A stretch of DNA of 64,000 nt. It comes from Chitinophaga agri (GTDB lineage Bacteria > Bacteroidota > Bacteroidia > Chitinophagales > Chitinophagaceae). Position numbers and translations under genes: made by a program. Under the pieces are notes generated by a model. That model searched no databases. It saw only the letters and a list, made by a program, of their open reading frames with translations, and was not told the origin of the DNA. Positions 35,090-43,690 of this stretch are shown here, piece by piece (within the stretch, counting starts at the first letter, position 1; each line of letters begins with the position of its first letter). The stretch is taken from the NCBI RefSeq assembly GCF_010093065.1, contig NZ_CP048113.1, positions 1,178,001 through 1,242,000 on the forward strand. Direction: 5' to 3'.

Positions 35090-35671
35090 TTATAAATGAA
35101 GTATTAACGGCAGGATCAGATTGGACATGATAAATCCTCCGGCCATAAACATCACTGTAGCTACAAGTGAAGGCCATTGCAGGTCGCTTAATCCCATTAT
35201 TGCATGTCCGGAAGTACATCCACCTGCGTACCGCGCTCCGAAACCGACCAGGAAGCCACCACCGACGAGCATGATCACTCCCCTCAAGGTCAACAGGCTA
35301 TGCCATGAAAACAGTTCCTGCGGTAGTAGTGTACTGTGATCGGTGATGCCGTAACCTGCCAGCTCGCTGGCTAGTGCAGGGGCAACTGTTATTGGCCCCT
35401 GGGCAGGGAAAAGGTGTCCTACTATGACGGCTCCCACCAGGATGCCAGCTACGAAGAACATATTCCAGACTTCTTTTTTCCAGTTATACTGAAAGAACGG
35501 AATACCTGCCGGAAAACAGGCAGCGCAGGCATGACGGAGGTTTGCAGATATTCCGAAATGTTTATTACCAAGTAACAGTAGTGCCGGTACAATGAGACCA
35601 ATAAGTGGTCCTGCCACATACCATGGCCATGGGTCATATATTAGTTGATGCATGTTGATTGATTTCAGCAT
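35090..35671 (-). CDS. YeeE/YedE-family sulfur transporter, half-transporter
   Basis: 193-residue membrane protein, partner of the preceding entry. It carries the YeeE/YedE signature [14 protein letters not shown] near residues 140-153 with the conserved cysteine, and about five hydrophobic segments. The start may be M1 (35671) or M7 (35653). The two halves together probably form one transporter, in an operon with the metallo-beta-lactamase/rhodanese gene upstream, although a hairpin at 35792 lies between them. Confidence 0.88.
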   Translation of the reverse strand: MLKSINMHQLIYDPWPWYVAGPLIGLIVPALLLLGNKHFGISANLRHACAACFPAGIPFFQYNWKKEVWNMFFVAGILVGAVIVGHLFPAQGPITVAPALASELAGYGITDHSTLLPQELFSWHSLLTLRGVIMLVGGGFLVGFGARYAGGCTSGHAIMGLSDLQWPSLVATVMFMAGGFIMSNLILPLILHL

Positions 35672-35791
35672 AAAATTATCACGACGTCAGTAAGTATTCA
35701 GTGACTAATATCAATGCGTAATAATGAAACGGTATTCAGCTGCTTTGCCGGTAGCCAAACGGTTCCACTACCAGGGAAACTGAATTGAGAG

Positions 35792-35810
35792 GCCCTCCGT
35801 TATGGAGGGC
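35792..35810. terminator. hairpin between the persulfide enzyme gene and the YeeE pair
   Basis: GCCCTCC (35792-35798) pairs with GGAGGGC (35804-35810) around a GTTAT loop. In the transcript of the minus-strand genes it has no T run. It may be a weak terminator that lowers expression of the YeeE/YedE pair, or a processing site. Confidence 0.5.
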
Positions 35811-35827
35811 TTTACAATAGATGTTAA

Positions 35828-37228
35828 TTAATTCACCACAGGATTTTGTGCCTGTATCCATTTATTCATTCCTCCCGAAAAGTTCAGTATGTTCTTATAT
35901 CCTTTCCGGGCGAGGAGAGAATAGGCGATGGCAGCACGATCTCCGCCCTGACAGTGTATCACTACTGTTCTGTCTTTGCTGATCAAATGGCTATGCTCAG
36001 GTAACGTGCCGATAAACAGGTGTTGGGCCCCTTTGATATGACCGGCTTTATATTCAGCTTCTCCACGCAGGTCTACCAACTGTATGGCATCATGCTGATA
36101 GAGCTGCTTAAATTCGTCGATCGAAATAACCGTTCCTTTTTCCAGTGTACCACCTGTGTCCTGCCAGACTTTCACATCGGGAATATACCCGTATATATTA
36201 TCCAGACCGATGCGCATCAGTTTGCGCGTGATCTCGTCCAGCTCAGCAGGGTCTGCCAATAGTACAAATGGAGTACTGTAATCAAGGAACCATCCGGCCC
36301 ATGTATTAAAGGAGTTGTTATGCTGAATATTGATACTTCCGGGAATATATCCGGCAGCAAAATCAGTTTTATCACGGGTATCGATCAGTTTATACCCATT
36401 ATCAAGAGCAGTCTGCAGTTCGGTTGAACCGAGTGGCTTTAATACCGGTACATGTGTCAGCAAAGGCCGGTCTGTTTTATTGAGCTTTTTCATCATCGCG
36501 AAATACCTGGGCGGTTCCGGCTGATCCGCGAGCAGGTACTGCACAAAACCCTGCTCATCATCCTCATAACCGAAGGCCCAGTTCCGCTCCAGTTCATAAC
36601 CCGTTGTCGTAGACGGTACAGACCCCAGCGCTTTACCACAGGCAGAACCTGCGCCATGCCCGGGCCATACCTGTATATAGGGCGGCAACGCACGAAATTT
36701 TTTAAGAGAGGCAAACATCTGGTGGGCACCGGGTTCCTGTGTACCTTTAATGCCTGCAGCTTTTTCAAGGAGATCCGGCCGGCCGATATCGCCCACAAAT
36801 ACAAAATCACCAGTGAACAACATAACGGGGCGATCTGTGGCAGGTTTATCTGTCAGCAGGAAGCTGATACTCTCGGGCGTATGTCCCGGCGTGTGTAATA
36901 CCCGGAACTCAAGGTTACCCAGGGTTATCACACTGCCCTCCTTTACACCTACATGATCAAATGCATATTGCCAGTCAGGACCACCCTCGTCAGATAAATA
37001 CATTTTTGCCCCGGTAAGTACTGCCAGTTCCCGGGAGCCGGTCAGAAAATCTGCATGTATATGCGTCTCCAGGATATGTGTGATCTGCATGTTCTGCTGA
37101 GCGGCGATCTCCAGATAGGTATCTACGTCTCTCTTAGGGTCGATCACGGCAGCCACGCCTGCTGCCTGACATCCTATAAAGTAGCTGCCCTGTGCCAGGC
37201 TCTTATCGTAAATGTGTTGAAAATACAT
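35828..37228 (-). CDS. MBL-fold hydrolase with two rhodanese domains (persulfide dioxygenase-rhodanese type)
   Basis: 466-residue fusion. The N-terminal metallo-beta-lactamase domain (about 1-250) resembles persulfide dioxygenase/glyoxalase II, with T-H-I-H-A-D-F near residue 55, H-T-P-G-H-T near residue 112, F-T-G-D near residue 137 and P-G-H-G near residue 190. Two rhodanese domains follow: one around 265-355, in which I see no catalytic cysteine, and an active-looking one (about 375-466) with H-C-Q-G-G-D-R-A near residue 433. Family enzymes oxidise glutathione persulfide and move sulfane sulfur. A Crp/Fnr-type site lies near -40 relative to its predicted promoter, and the regulator gene is adjacent. 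Confidence 0.92.
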   Translation of the reverse strand: MYFQHIYDKSLAQGSYFIGCQAAGVAAVIDPKRDVDTYLEIAAQQNMQITHILETHIHADFLTGSRELAVLTGAKMYLSDEGGPDWQYAFDHVGVKEGSVITLGNLEFRVLHTPGHTPESISFLLTDKPATDRPVMLFTGDFVFVGDIGRPDLLEKAAGIKGTQEPGAHQMFASLKKFRALPPYIQVWPGHGAGSACGKALGSVPSTTTGYELERNWAFGYEDDEQGFVQYLLADQPEPPRYFAMMKKLNKTDRPLLTHVPVLKPLGSTELQTALDNGYKLIDTRDKTDFAAGYIPGSINIQHNNSFNTWAGWFLDYSTPFVLLADPAELDEITRKLMRIGLDNIYGYIPDVKVWQDTGGTLEKGTVISIDEFKQLYQHDAIQLVDLRGEAEYKAGHIKGAQHLFIGTLPEHSHLISKDRTVVIHCQGGDRAAIAYSLLARKGYKNILNFSGGMNKWIQAQNPVVN

Positions 37229-37249
37229 CGTTTGCTGGTTTGGTTAATA

Positions 37250-37294
37250 CAAAGATGTATTAAAACAGCCGCGCTGTCAGTGACAACAGTCACA
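37250..37294 (-). promoter_or_regulatory. promoter of the persulfide enzyme gene with Crp/Fnr-type operator
   Basis: Minus strand: -7 box CATCTTTG (37250-37257) and perfect inverted repeat AGTGAC-AACA-GTCACA-type site (37279-37294, core GTGA-N6-TCAC). Site centre and -7 centre are 33 bases apart, which puts the site near -40, the usual class II activator position. No TTTG -33 box is present, as expected for an activated promoter. Confidence 0.6.
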
Positions 37295-37305
37295 AAGGCG
37301 TTACA

Positions 37306-37938
37306 TCAGGATCTTATCCATTCAAATGAATTCCGGTGGATAACGATCCAGCCATTTTTCTCCATTTTTTTCATTAATCTGCTTACCACCTCTCTGGATG
37401 TATTGAGATCACTGGCTATCTCCTGGTGTGTAAGCTTGATATGACGTCCTAATTTTTTTACCTGCCCCTCAATGTAAAATTCCAAGCGTTCATCCATATT
37501 TTTAAATGCGATCGCATTGATGGTGTTCAGTAATTCATCATAGCGGGCCCTCCAGGTCCTGATGACGAAATAATGCCAGCTTTTGTATTTACCAAGCCAT
37601 TCGTCCATGTAAGAAAGCGGAATGGTCAATACCACCACATCTGTCAGCGCCTTCGCCATTACCTGGCTACTCTCCTGACGGAACGCACATAACATAGATA
37701 CAGCACAGGCCTGCCCGGGTTCAATGTCATATATAAAGAACTCATTGCCCTGATCGTCTTCCTGATACAGTTTAACGATCCCGTCGAGTATCAGCATAGT
37801 TGACCGGATGACCTGCCCTTTTCTCAGCATGGTGGTACCGGCGGAAAAACTGCGTATATCACCATGCTTTTCCATTTCTTCGTAAAGCGCTTCTTCCAGA
37901 TCCGGGAATAACTGGCGGATGGAGTAGATTTTTTCCAT
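37306..37938 (-). CDS. Crp/Fnr-family transcriptional regulator
   Basis: 210-residue regulator: N-terminal cyclic-nucleotide-type beta-roll (about 20-125, F-S-A-G-T-T-M-L-R-K-G and G-I-V-K-L-Y), long dimer helix (about 125-150), C-terminal winged helix (about 165-210). The recognition helix reads S-R-E-V-V-S-R-L-M-K. Its R-E-x3-R pattern is that of E. coli CRP, which reads GTGA half-sites and agrees with the GTGA-N6-TCAC palindromes nearby. It has no Fnr-type N-terminal cysteine cluster, so the signal is unknown; an oxygen, NO or redox cue is plausible from context. A site 134 bases upstream suggests autoregulation. Confidence 0.93.
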   Translation of the reverse strand: MEKIYSIRQLFPDLEEALYEEMEKHGDIRSFSAGTTMLRKGQVIRSTMLILDGIVKLYQEDDQGNEFFIYDIEPGQACAVSMLCAFRQESSQVMAKALTDVVVLTIPLSYMDEWLGKYKSWHYFVIRTWRARYDELLNTINAIAFKNMDERLEFYIEGQVKKLGRHIKLTHQEIASDLNTSREVVSRLMKKMEKNGWIVIHRNSFEWIRS

Positions 37939-38050
37939 TGGATCAAATTACAACATTAACGTCAACATGTCGAGTTTGGTCAGAAAGGCCGGCTCTTCAC
38001 TTTGAACCAGATAGCATTACCGACCGCCCTTCAATAAGACGGCAGAATTA

Positions 38051-38087
38051 CAAATATAAGTAATACTTTAAAGTGACTTTAGTCACA
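38051..38087 (-). promoter_or_regulatory. promoter of the Crp/Fnr gene with overlapping operator
   Basis: Minus strand: perfect -7 box TATATTTG (38051-38058). The inverted repeat AGTGAC-TTTA-GTCACA (38072-38087) covers the -33 region (centre 25 bases from the -7 centre). That position would favour negative autoregulation. A further GTGAATGTGAC half-site follows at 38090-38100. Confidence 0.6.
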
Positions 38088-38099
38088 CAGTGAATGTGA

Positions 38100-38672
38100 C
38101 TACATCCAGCCAACTTGCCTGAAGAACAACTCAAAATCTATTTTAAAGGCGGCCAGATCGAAATTCCGGATTTTTCTAACGTGCTGGATTGTGTCAATAG
38201 CATATAAAATATCTCTTGCCAGCAGTGCGCTGATATCGTCCACCCTACGGTATTCATTATAATTTAACAGCTGTCCGTAGGACAAACTTTTGCTATGGCG
38301 ATCTACGGAATTTGCAATATAGATGTATTGCACATCATGAACCTCTGCAGGTCGGGATGTTTCCTGCCTGACAGCATGAACAAGCTTACCTGCTTTACAA
38401 ACCAGGCCGATATATAATATAGATAAACCAGGGCCATAGTTCCTGTTTTTAAAGAACTGATGTATTAACGGATGAATGAATGAGAGCAGACCGAACTTGT
38501 CCGATATATCAATGGAAAGTTCCTGTGTTAAATAGATTAACATAAAACAGCATTTAGAAAGTCTGTCTGAGCTAAAGCGAGATGACTGATCCAGTGCATT
38601 CAAAATAAAGGCAACGCCGGCATGAATAGGGTTTGCTATCGTTACAACATCTCCTGGCTCCATTATCCTCAC
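38100..38672 (-). CDS. hypothetical protein
   Basis: Unrecognised frame of 190 residues, probably soluble and largely helical, ending E-L-F-F-R-Q-V-G-W-M. Several methionines near the beginning leave the start uncertain (M1 at 38672 or M4 at 38663). There is no signal peptide and no membrane segment long enough to call. Codon use looks normal for the window, and the stop lies at the edge of the Crp/Fnr promoter region. No family was recognised, so a role cannot be given. Confidence 0.5.
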   Translation of the reverse strand: MRIMEPGDVVTIANPIHAGVAFILNALDQSSRFSSDRLSKCCFMLIYLTQELSIDISDKFGLLSFIHPLIHQFFKNRNYGPGLSILYIGLVCKAGKLVHAVRQETSRPAEVHDVQYIYIANSVDRHSKSLSYGQLLNYNEYRRVDDISALLARDILYAIDTIQHVRKIRNFDLAAFKIDFELFFRQVGWM

Positions 38673-39349
38673 TTTAAAACAATTGCCAGTTTCGAACGCA
38701 TGTTATGCCGATAAAATGGTTGCAATAAAACCGGGTGAAATGGTTTGTGTCTTATTTCCGTAACAGGCATTTTGCAGGTATGATCGAGAGCGGTTCATGT
38801 GAGTTGGCGCATTGAACTAATGATAAAACTCAGCTGGTGGTAACATACTGTGTCCGACCTGCCATATAAGTTGCAAAAAGCCGAGTCGAGCAATGAAAAC
38901 AAAGATAATAAATAAGGAGGAATATGAAAATATCTGCCTGCAATTATCAGCCGGGTGAAGGGGCTCTTATGGACGTCGTTCGGTAGCAATGCCAGTTGTG
39001 GAAGCTGGTTTCTTCAGGATATCATTATTTACCATATAAGCCACAATATGTAAGCTACAGCGGGAAGAATAACTTACAGATGATTACCATCACTGCTGAT
39101 AGAGATCCTGCTCACCGCTTGATATGTTGATGCCAATTATGGACCCGCTCCCTTAGTACGCAAACAGGTCGGGTTAGTGAAAAGCTGTCCTACACCAAAC
39201 CATATTACATATTAATTATAAAATGGTCAGATGTGTAAAAATATAGTTTACCATCCGGTATAAATAGGTTTCACCCGGCGCTGATTAATTTCATCGCTGT
39301 CGATGACAATCGTTCTTCTTCTTTCCGGGATTGAAAAGGAACTTTAGGC
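38673..39349. other. 677-base spacer without a supported gene
   Basis: AT-rich, with many stops in all frames. A short minus-strand frame at 38795-38989 has no features that I can defend. No repeats, tRNA or clear promoter were seen. It may be a degraded accessory segment. Confidence 0.45.
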
Positions 39350-39853
39350 ATGTTCTGGATATTAATGATAACGCTACCCTTGTTACTACTGATAAGCTGG
39401 TTCTTATTTGCGCCGGTAACATGCTGTATAGACACGCGCATCCCGGTTATGTCGGTGTGTTGGGCAGGTATTGGTACGGCCGACGTTTGGTACAGCAAAG
39501 GCAAATGGTGGCTGGGCGTGAGGATATTGCTCATCCGGAAACAATGGCCCCTTGAATCAATCATTACATCAGCTACCCGTAAAAGGAATACCTCGCCTAC
39601 GCGCGCGAAAGGAGCAAGAACAAAGAAGAGAATCACTGCGGGGAAGACGCTGTCACTCATCCGGACATTTCAAGTGATGCAGTGTCAACTGGCGATTGAC
39701 AGCAATGACGTTGTGTTGAACGCATGGATGTATGGGCTCAATTTTCTACCTGATATGCGAAAGCATCTCTACGTTAATTTTCAGGATATTAATTTCTTTA
39801 CGATAACGATCCGCAACAAAGTATGGCGACTGGTATATGCCTGGTTCAAGTAA
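39350..39853 (+). CDS. YtfI-like (DUF2953-type) membrane protein
   Basis: 167-residue protein with one N-terminal membrane segment (residues about 3-27) and a soluble part with a basic K/R/T-rich stretch (about 75-100). By itself it is hard to place. It lies 29 bases ahead of a YtfJ/GerW-like gene, the arrangement of ytfI-ytfJ in Bacillus, where YtfI is a DUF2953 membrane protein. The W-Y-S-K-G-K-W-W-L-G-V-R and L-N-A-W-M-Y-G segments and the single-helix layout are compatible with this. The assignment rests mostly on context. Confidence 0.6.
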   Translation: MFWILMITLPLLLLISWFLFAPVTCCIDTRIPVMSVCWAGIGTADVWYSKGKWWLGVRILLIRKQWPLESIITSATRKRNTSPTRAKGARTKKRITAGKTLSLIRTFQVMQCQLAIDSNDVVLNAWMYGLNFLPDMRKHLYVNFQDINFFTITIRNKVWRLVYAWFK

Positions 39854-39882
39854 TTAAATCATCACACGCTAAATCAAATTTT

Positions 39883-40269
39883 ATGTCAGTTAATCTCGAA
39901 GAAACAGCTAAGCAACTAATTGATTTTCTGAAAATGGAAACAAAGACCGAAACTATTGTCGGGCAGGCATTCCAACTGGGAGAATTCACCTGTGTTCCGG
40001 TAGTCAGACTTGGAATGGGACTGGGGTATGGAGGCGGAGAAGGACAGGGCGACATCTCCGGTAAAGGTAAGGGAGAAGGCACAGGTACCGGATCCGGCGC
40101 TACCGGTGGGATGGGCATATCTCCTATCGGATTTCTCGTAACCCGCGGAGATCAGATCTCCTTTATCCCCACACATACAAGCAGAGGACTGGGCGCAGCC
40201 TTTGAAAAAGTGCCTGATTTGCTGGAAAAAATGCTTGAAAAGAAAAATGGTAAAGCCACCGTATCTTAA
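39883..40269 (+). CDS. ytfJ: GerW/YtfJ-family protein
   Basis: 128-residue protein with the hallmarks of the GerW (YtfJ) family: N-terminal helix, the strand V-G-Q-A-F-Q-L-G-E-F-T-C-V-P-V-V near residue 25, a long glycine-rich loop (about residues 45-80, many G-x-G), then P-I-G-F-L-V-T-R-G-D-Q-I-S-F near residue 85. In Bacillus it is needed for spore germination and cortex lysis, but homologues occur in non-sporulating bacteria, where the role is unknown. The ATG at 39883 is chosen over the longer frame from 39823, which would overlap the upstream gene. A bidirectional hairpin follows. Confidence 0.85.
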   Translation: MSVNLEETAKQLIDFLKMETKTETIVGQAFQLGEFTCVPVVRLGMGLGYGGGEGQGDISGKGKGEGTGTGSGATGGMGISPIGFLVTRGDQISFIPTHTSRGLGAAFEKVPDLLEKMLEKKNGKATVS

Positions 40270-40321
40270 ACTCATCCACTGTGGCCATGTAACGTGTCAA
40301 GCCCTCTTGTTTGAACAACCA

Positions 40322-40360
40322 GAAACCGGATAAGCAGTATTCACTGCACTATCCGGTTTC
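40322..40360. terminator. bidirectional hairpin terminator between ytfJ and nrdJ
   Basis: 11-bp arms GAAACCGGATA (40322-40332) / TATCCGGTTTC (40350-40360), with an inner GCAGT/ACTGC pairing. It is T-rich on both sides and lies between two convergent genes. Confidence 0.85.
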
Positions 40361-40403
40361 ATTATATTAATGCAGGCGTATACCTGTCTAAAAGAAAAAC
40401 ATC

Positions 40404-42161
40404 TCACACCTGTGCAACACAGACTTTACAACCATCTTTCCTCAGACCAGCTCCGGTATACAACGCATGATGCTGCCGGGAACTATACCTGAATACTGTT
40501 ATTCCCTTTAACTTACTGCGCCATGCATTCATGTAAATATCGTCGATCGCTTCGCGTGAAGTACCCTGTGGCAGATTGATCGTTTTCGAAACCGCATTGT
40601 CCGTGTATTGCTGAAATACTGCCTGGTGTTTCAAATGCCACGCGGGATCAATTTCCAAGGCAGTCTTGAAAAGTCGCCGGACCTCATCAGGTAAGACGGA
40701 TGACGAACCTGCTACGCCCGATTCGAGTATAGGGCCAATCACTTCAGGAATGTCGAGATGATGTTTTTCAATATAAGTGAGAAAGTGCGTGTTCACAGAG
40801 GTAAGTTCCATATCATCTGCAACCTGCCTATGCCGGAAGGCCAGTGCGAATAACGGTTCAATAGAGGAAGATACGCCTGCTATCAGTGAAATGGAACCTG
40901 TGGGCGCGATGCTCACCATTGTAGCGTTACGCATCGGTTTACCGGGGTGGAATATACTCTGTGACCAGTTGGGGAATGTACCTCTCTCTGCCGCCAGTTC
41001 AGCAGAAGTGTCATAACAGACGCGCTGAAAGAACCCCATCAATTTATGCGCTAATGTGATGGCCGCATCATCATCATATGGAATCTCCAGCATAAGTAAC
41101 AAATCAGCCCACCCCATTACACCAAGTCCAATTTTACGGTTCCCTTTTACCATAGTAGTAATTTCCGGGAAAAGGTGGTCACTGACCTCAATCACATCAT
41201 CCAGGAACCTCGTAGCCACCTTTATGGTCTTCTCCAGACTATCCCAATCAATACCATCACCACCTTTCCTGCCGGTCACAAATCTCGTGAGGTTAACAGA
41301 GGCCAGGTTACACGCCTCATATGGTAATAAGGGCACTTCTCCACAGGGATTTGTCGCTTCTATTCTTCCCAGTCCGGGCGTAGGATTGGCGGAATTAATA
41401 GTATCGAGGAATATCAATCCGGGGTCGCCTGTAGACCAGGCTGCGTAAATGATCTCATCCCATAACTGTTGAGCAGAAATGGCTTTTACCACCTTTCCGG
41501 TGACAGGGTGCTTTAACTGCCAGGCAGCGTTCCTTTCCACTGCCATCATAAATTCATCTGTTACACCTACAGAGATATTGAAGCCGGACAACTGCCCTTC
41601 TGTTATTTTGGATGAAACAAACGTCTGGATATCCGGATGATCGACATTAAGGATACCCATATTTGCGCCCCTCCTTCTTCCTCCCTGGCGGATATTCTCT
41701 GTAGCAGCATTGAATATTCTCATAAATGAAACCGGACCGGAAGCGATCCCCCCATGACTACTGACATAATCATTCTCCGGTCTCACATGCGAGAAGTTAA
41801 AACCGGTACCGCCGCCACTTTGCTGTATCAGCGCCGTTTGCCTGAGTGTACTAAAGATACCGTCGATACTGTCTGGCACCGGCAAAACGAAACAGGCACT
41901 CAATTGACCGACCGGCGTACCTGCATTCATCAATGTAGGGCTGTTAGGCAAAAAATGCAGCTGGCTCAATGCATCAAAAAAGATCTCCTGCCATTTAATG
42001 ACAGCAGCTTCGCCCCCCCAATGCACCTCTGCACCAGCAACAGCTTTTGCTACCCGCAGGAGCATATCTACTGGTGTTTCCATCACCAGCCCCTTTTCAT
42101 TTCTGGCGAGGTATCTTTGTTGTAGCACCCTGATGGCGTTTTCAGTGAGTTGGATGTCCAT
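40404..42161 (-). CDS. nrdJ: adenosylcobalamin-dependent (class II) ribonucleotide reductase
   Basis: Reduces ribonucleotides to deoxyribonucleotides using vitamin B12 and works with or without oxygen. The start at 42161 (M-D-I-Q-L-T-E-N-A) gives about 585 residues; ATGs at 42191 and 42215 are alternatives. Motifs: F-L-P-N-S-P-T-L-M-N-A-G near residue 70, the first active-site cysteine in Q-L-S-A-C-F near 88, G-G-T-G-F-N-F near 118, the thiyl-radical and second cysteine region N-P-C-G-E-V near 270, A-P-T-G-S-I-S near 420, and a C-terminal C-K-V-C redox pair. It is a compact form, without the long C-terminal zinc region of larger members. A palindrome lies just upstream. Confidence 0.92.
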   Translation of the reverse strand: MDIQLTENAIRVLQQRYLARNEKGLVMETPVDMLLRVAKAVAGAEVHWGGEAAVIKWQEIFFDALSQLHFLPNSPTLMNAGTPVGQLSACFVLPVPDSIDGIFSTLRQTALIQQSGGGTGFNFSHVRPENDYVSSHGGIASGPVSFMRIFNAATENIRQGGRRRGANMGILNVDHPDIQTFVSSKITEGQLSGFNISVGVTDEFMMAVERNAAWQLKHPVTGKVVKAISAQQLWDEIIYAAWSTGDPGLIFLDTINSANPTPGLGRIEATNPCGEVPLLPYEACNLASVNLTRFVTGRKGGDGIDWDSLEKTIKVATRFLDDVIEVSDHLFPEITTMVKGNRKIGLGVMGWADLLLMLEIPYDDDAAITLAHKLMGFFQRVCYDTSAELAAERGTFPNWSQSIFHPGKPMRNATMVSIAPTGSISLIAGVSSSIEPLFALAFRHRQVADDMELTSVNTHFLTYIEKHHLDIPEVIGPILESGVAGSSSVLPDEVRRLFKTALEIDPAWHLKHQAVFQQYTDNAVSKTINLPQGTSREAIDDIYMNAWRSKLKGITVFRYSSRQHHALYTGAGLRKDGCKVCVAQV

Positions 42162-42200
42162 CTTTTTTACTGAAAGTTCCCTATTCCGCATCAGAATAAC

Positions 42201-42216
42201 GGTGATAGCCGTCACC
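42201..42216 (-). promoter_or_regulatory. Crp/Fnr-type palindrome upstream of nrdJ
   Basis: GGTGAT-AGCC-GTCACC, core GTGA-N6-TCAC, the same core as the sites by the Crp/Fnr gene. Its centre is 33 bases from a weak -7-like GAACTTTC on the minus strand (42172-42179), the same spacing as at the persulfide enzyme promoter. If so, transcription starts about 7 bases before the 42161 start codon. It could also act on the divergent gene. Confidence 0.5.
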
Positions 42217-42230
42217 TGTTAACTGGTATT

Positions 42231-42779
42231 ATGTCATCAAATGCAGATATGATTACTGATGAGCGCTATATATTTCAGCACGCAAAAAAACTACTGTTTA
42301 TCTGTTTATTCGTCACAGGGTTTAGCTTCACGCTGTATGTCCAGCAGGATTTGCCGGAAGTAACAGTGCGGGCAAGAAATTATATGTATCTCAAATCAAT
42401 GGATCAGAGCGCAGCTCAGCCGGTACAGTTACTTCGCCGACAGATGGCTGCCTACGACGTGAAAGAATCGGAGATCTACCAGGATGATTACGATACGTAT
42501 GCTATCACTTTTTATCTTCCACGTGGCTATATTCTTGCGGTATATGATTCTACCGGGCAACTGATCAGCACTGCGGAAAAGTTTAAAAATGTAGCCCTTC
42601 CTCACGCCGTAACAGCGGCAGTGTCAGAGCGATACCCAAACTGGGGGATCACTAATGACACCTATATAGTCAATTACAAGGATGGGAAAGAAGCACATAT
42701 CATTTATAAGCTCATTCTGCAAAATGGAAATAAACGCCTGCGCGTGAAATTAGATGAGAAAGGAGACTTTAAAGATTGA
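42231..42779 (+). CDS. PepSY-like exported protein
   Basis: 182-residue protein with an N-terminal hydrophobic segment (L-L-F-I-C-L-F-V-T-G-F near residues 21-31), probably a signal or anchor, and two PepSY-like beta-alpha-beta units after it. The second is visible as A-V-S-E-R-Y-P-N-W-G-I-T, Y-I-V-N-Y-K-D-G-K-E and L-R-V-K-L-D-E-K-G-D. Such small periplasmic proteins are common in Bacteroidota, often as inhibitor- or chaperone-like proteins of unknown target. Start 42231, or M7 at 42249. It is divergent from nrdJ and shares its short intergenic region with the Crp/Fnr-type palindrome. Confidence 0.7.
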   Translation: MSSNADMITDERYIFQHAKKLLFICLFVTGFSFTLYVQQDLPEVTVRARNYMYLKSMDQSAAQPVQLLRRQMAAYDVKESEIYQDDYDTYAITFYLPRGYILAVYDSTGQLISTAEKFKNVALPHAVTAAVSERYPNWGITNDTYIVNYKDGKEAHIIYKLILQNGNKRLRVKLDEKGDFKD

Positions 42780-43040
42780 TGACCGAATACAGGGGAAACA
42801 TCAGAGACGGCGATGCTGCATCGACAATACCAGCAATGGATATGATCGCATGATTGACCGTCTCACGCTGATCGACGATGCCAATCGCCGGCATCGTTGA
42901 TCAGCCATATTTGCCCGAAAGAATCTATTCACGTTATTTATGGCAACCTCTTACTTCATCAAATTATGCAGCTATGGAAGGTGAGGGCGTATTATAATCG
43001 ATCTCCCGGTAAGCCTCGAACAGCTTATATAGTAACGAAG
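42780..43040. other. spacer with a long inverted repeat
   Basis: 261 bases without a gene. At 42868-42904 a 15-bp inverted repeat with arms CTGATCGACGATGCC / GGCATCGTTGATCAG (one G-T pair, 7-base loop) would form a stable hairpin, probably a terminator or stability element for the PepSY-like gene. It has no T run. Confidence 0.55.
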
Positions 43041-43424
43041 CTACAAATGCCCAAGCACACGCTCCATCGATGCTCTCACTTCTGACGCGAAATTGGTTAG
43101 ATTGGGATCATATATTCTCTCTACCATCTCTTCAGGATTCACAACAGATACTTCCACTTTACCATCCGTATGCTCCTGCACCACGATGTTACAGGGAAGG
43201 AATACACCCACTTTATCGTTGAGCAGTAACGCTTTATGAGCGTAATCAGGATTACACGCACCAAGAATGATATAATTTCTGAAAATGACGTTGATCTTTT
43301 TACGGAATGTTTCTTTCAGGTCAATTGAGGTAATGACACCGAATCCCTCCTTCTTCAGCTCATCAGTTACTTTTCCAATAGTCTCCGTAAAGTTCAGATG
43401 TACTGTTTTGCTAAGATGATACAT
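43041..43424 (-). CDS. DUF302-domain protein
   Basis: 127-residue protein of the DUF302 family: V-T-D-E-L-K-K-E-G-F-G-V-I-T-S-I-D-L-K-E-T near residues 20-40, then I-L-G-A-C-N-P-D-Y-A-H-K-A-L near 55-68, and L-L-N-D-K-V-G-V-F-L-P-C-N near 68-80. The two conserved cysteines and the compact dimeric fold are typical. The biochemical role is unknown; these genes often sit with stress or sulfur-related functions, as here. A 10-bp palindrome AACACGTGTT (43425-43434) touches the start codon. Confidence 0.92.
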   Translation of the reverse strand: MYHLSKTVHLNFTETIGKVTDELKKEGFGVITSIDLKETFRKKINVIFRNYIILGACNPDYAHKALLLNDKVGVFLPCNIVVQEHTDGKVEVSVVNPEEMVERIYDPNLTNFASEVRASMERVLGHL

Positions 43425-43690
43425 AACACGTGTTTTAATATTTGACTGTTAAACGTCCGCAACAGGTATAATCAGCATTCTTCTGCATCAGTAATAATGG
43501 TCACTCCTTCCTTTTCCGGTTTTCCAGCTATAATGTAATCCGTAGTGATCAGTTTTCTTCAAATATCGGCCGATTCTATATTCGGCGAAATGAGTGTAAT
43601 CATCGGAGGCGTTGATGTCTGTCATCTGAAAAATGAGGTTATAGTTCTACATTCAGGTTATGTTATTTTTAGCTGAACAGGTCCTATTAC

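Noticed and set aside
38795..38989. 64-codon minus-strand frame in the 38.7-39.3 kb spacer
   Set aside because: Short, no motif, and not linked to a promoter or neighbour.
40020..40110. Glycine-rich stretch considered as a CRISPR-like or tandem DNA repeat
   Set aside because: The repetition is in the Gly codons of the YtfJ-type loop, without regular repeat and spacer units. No CRISPR array was seen anywhere in the window.
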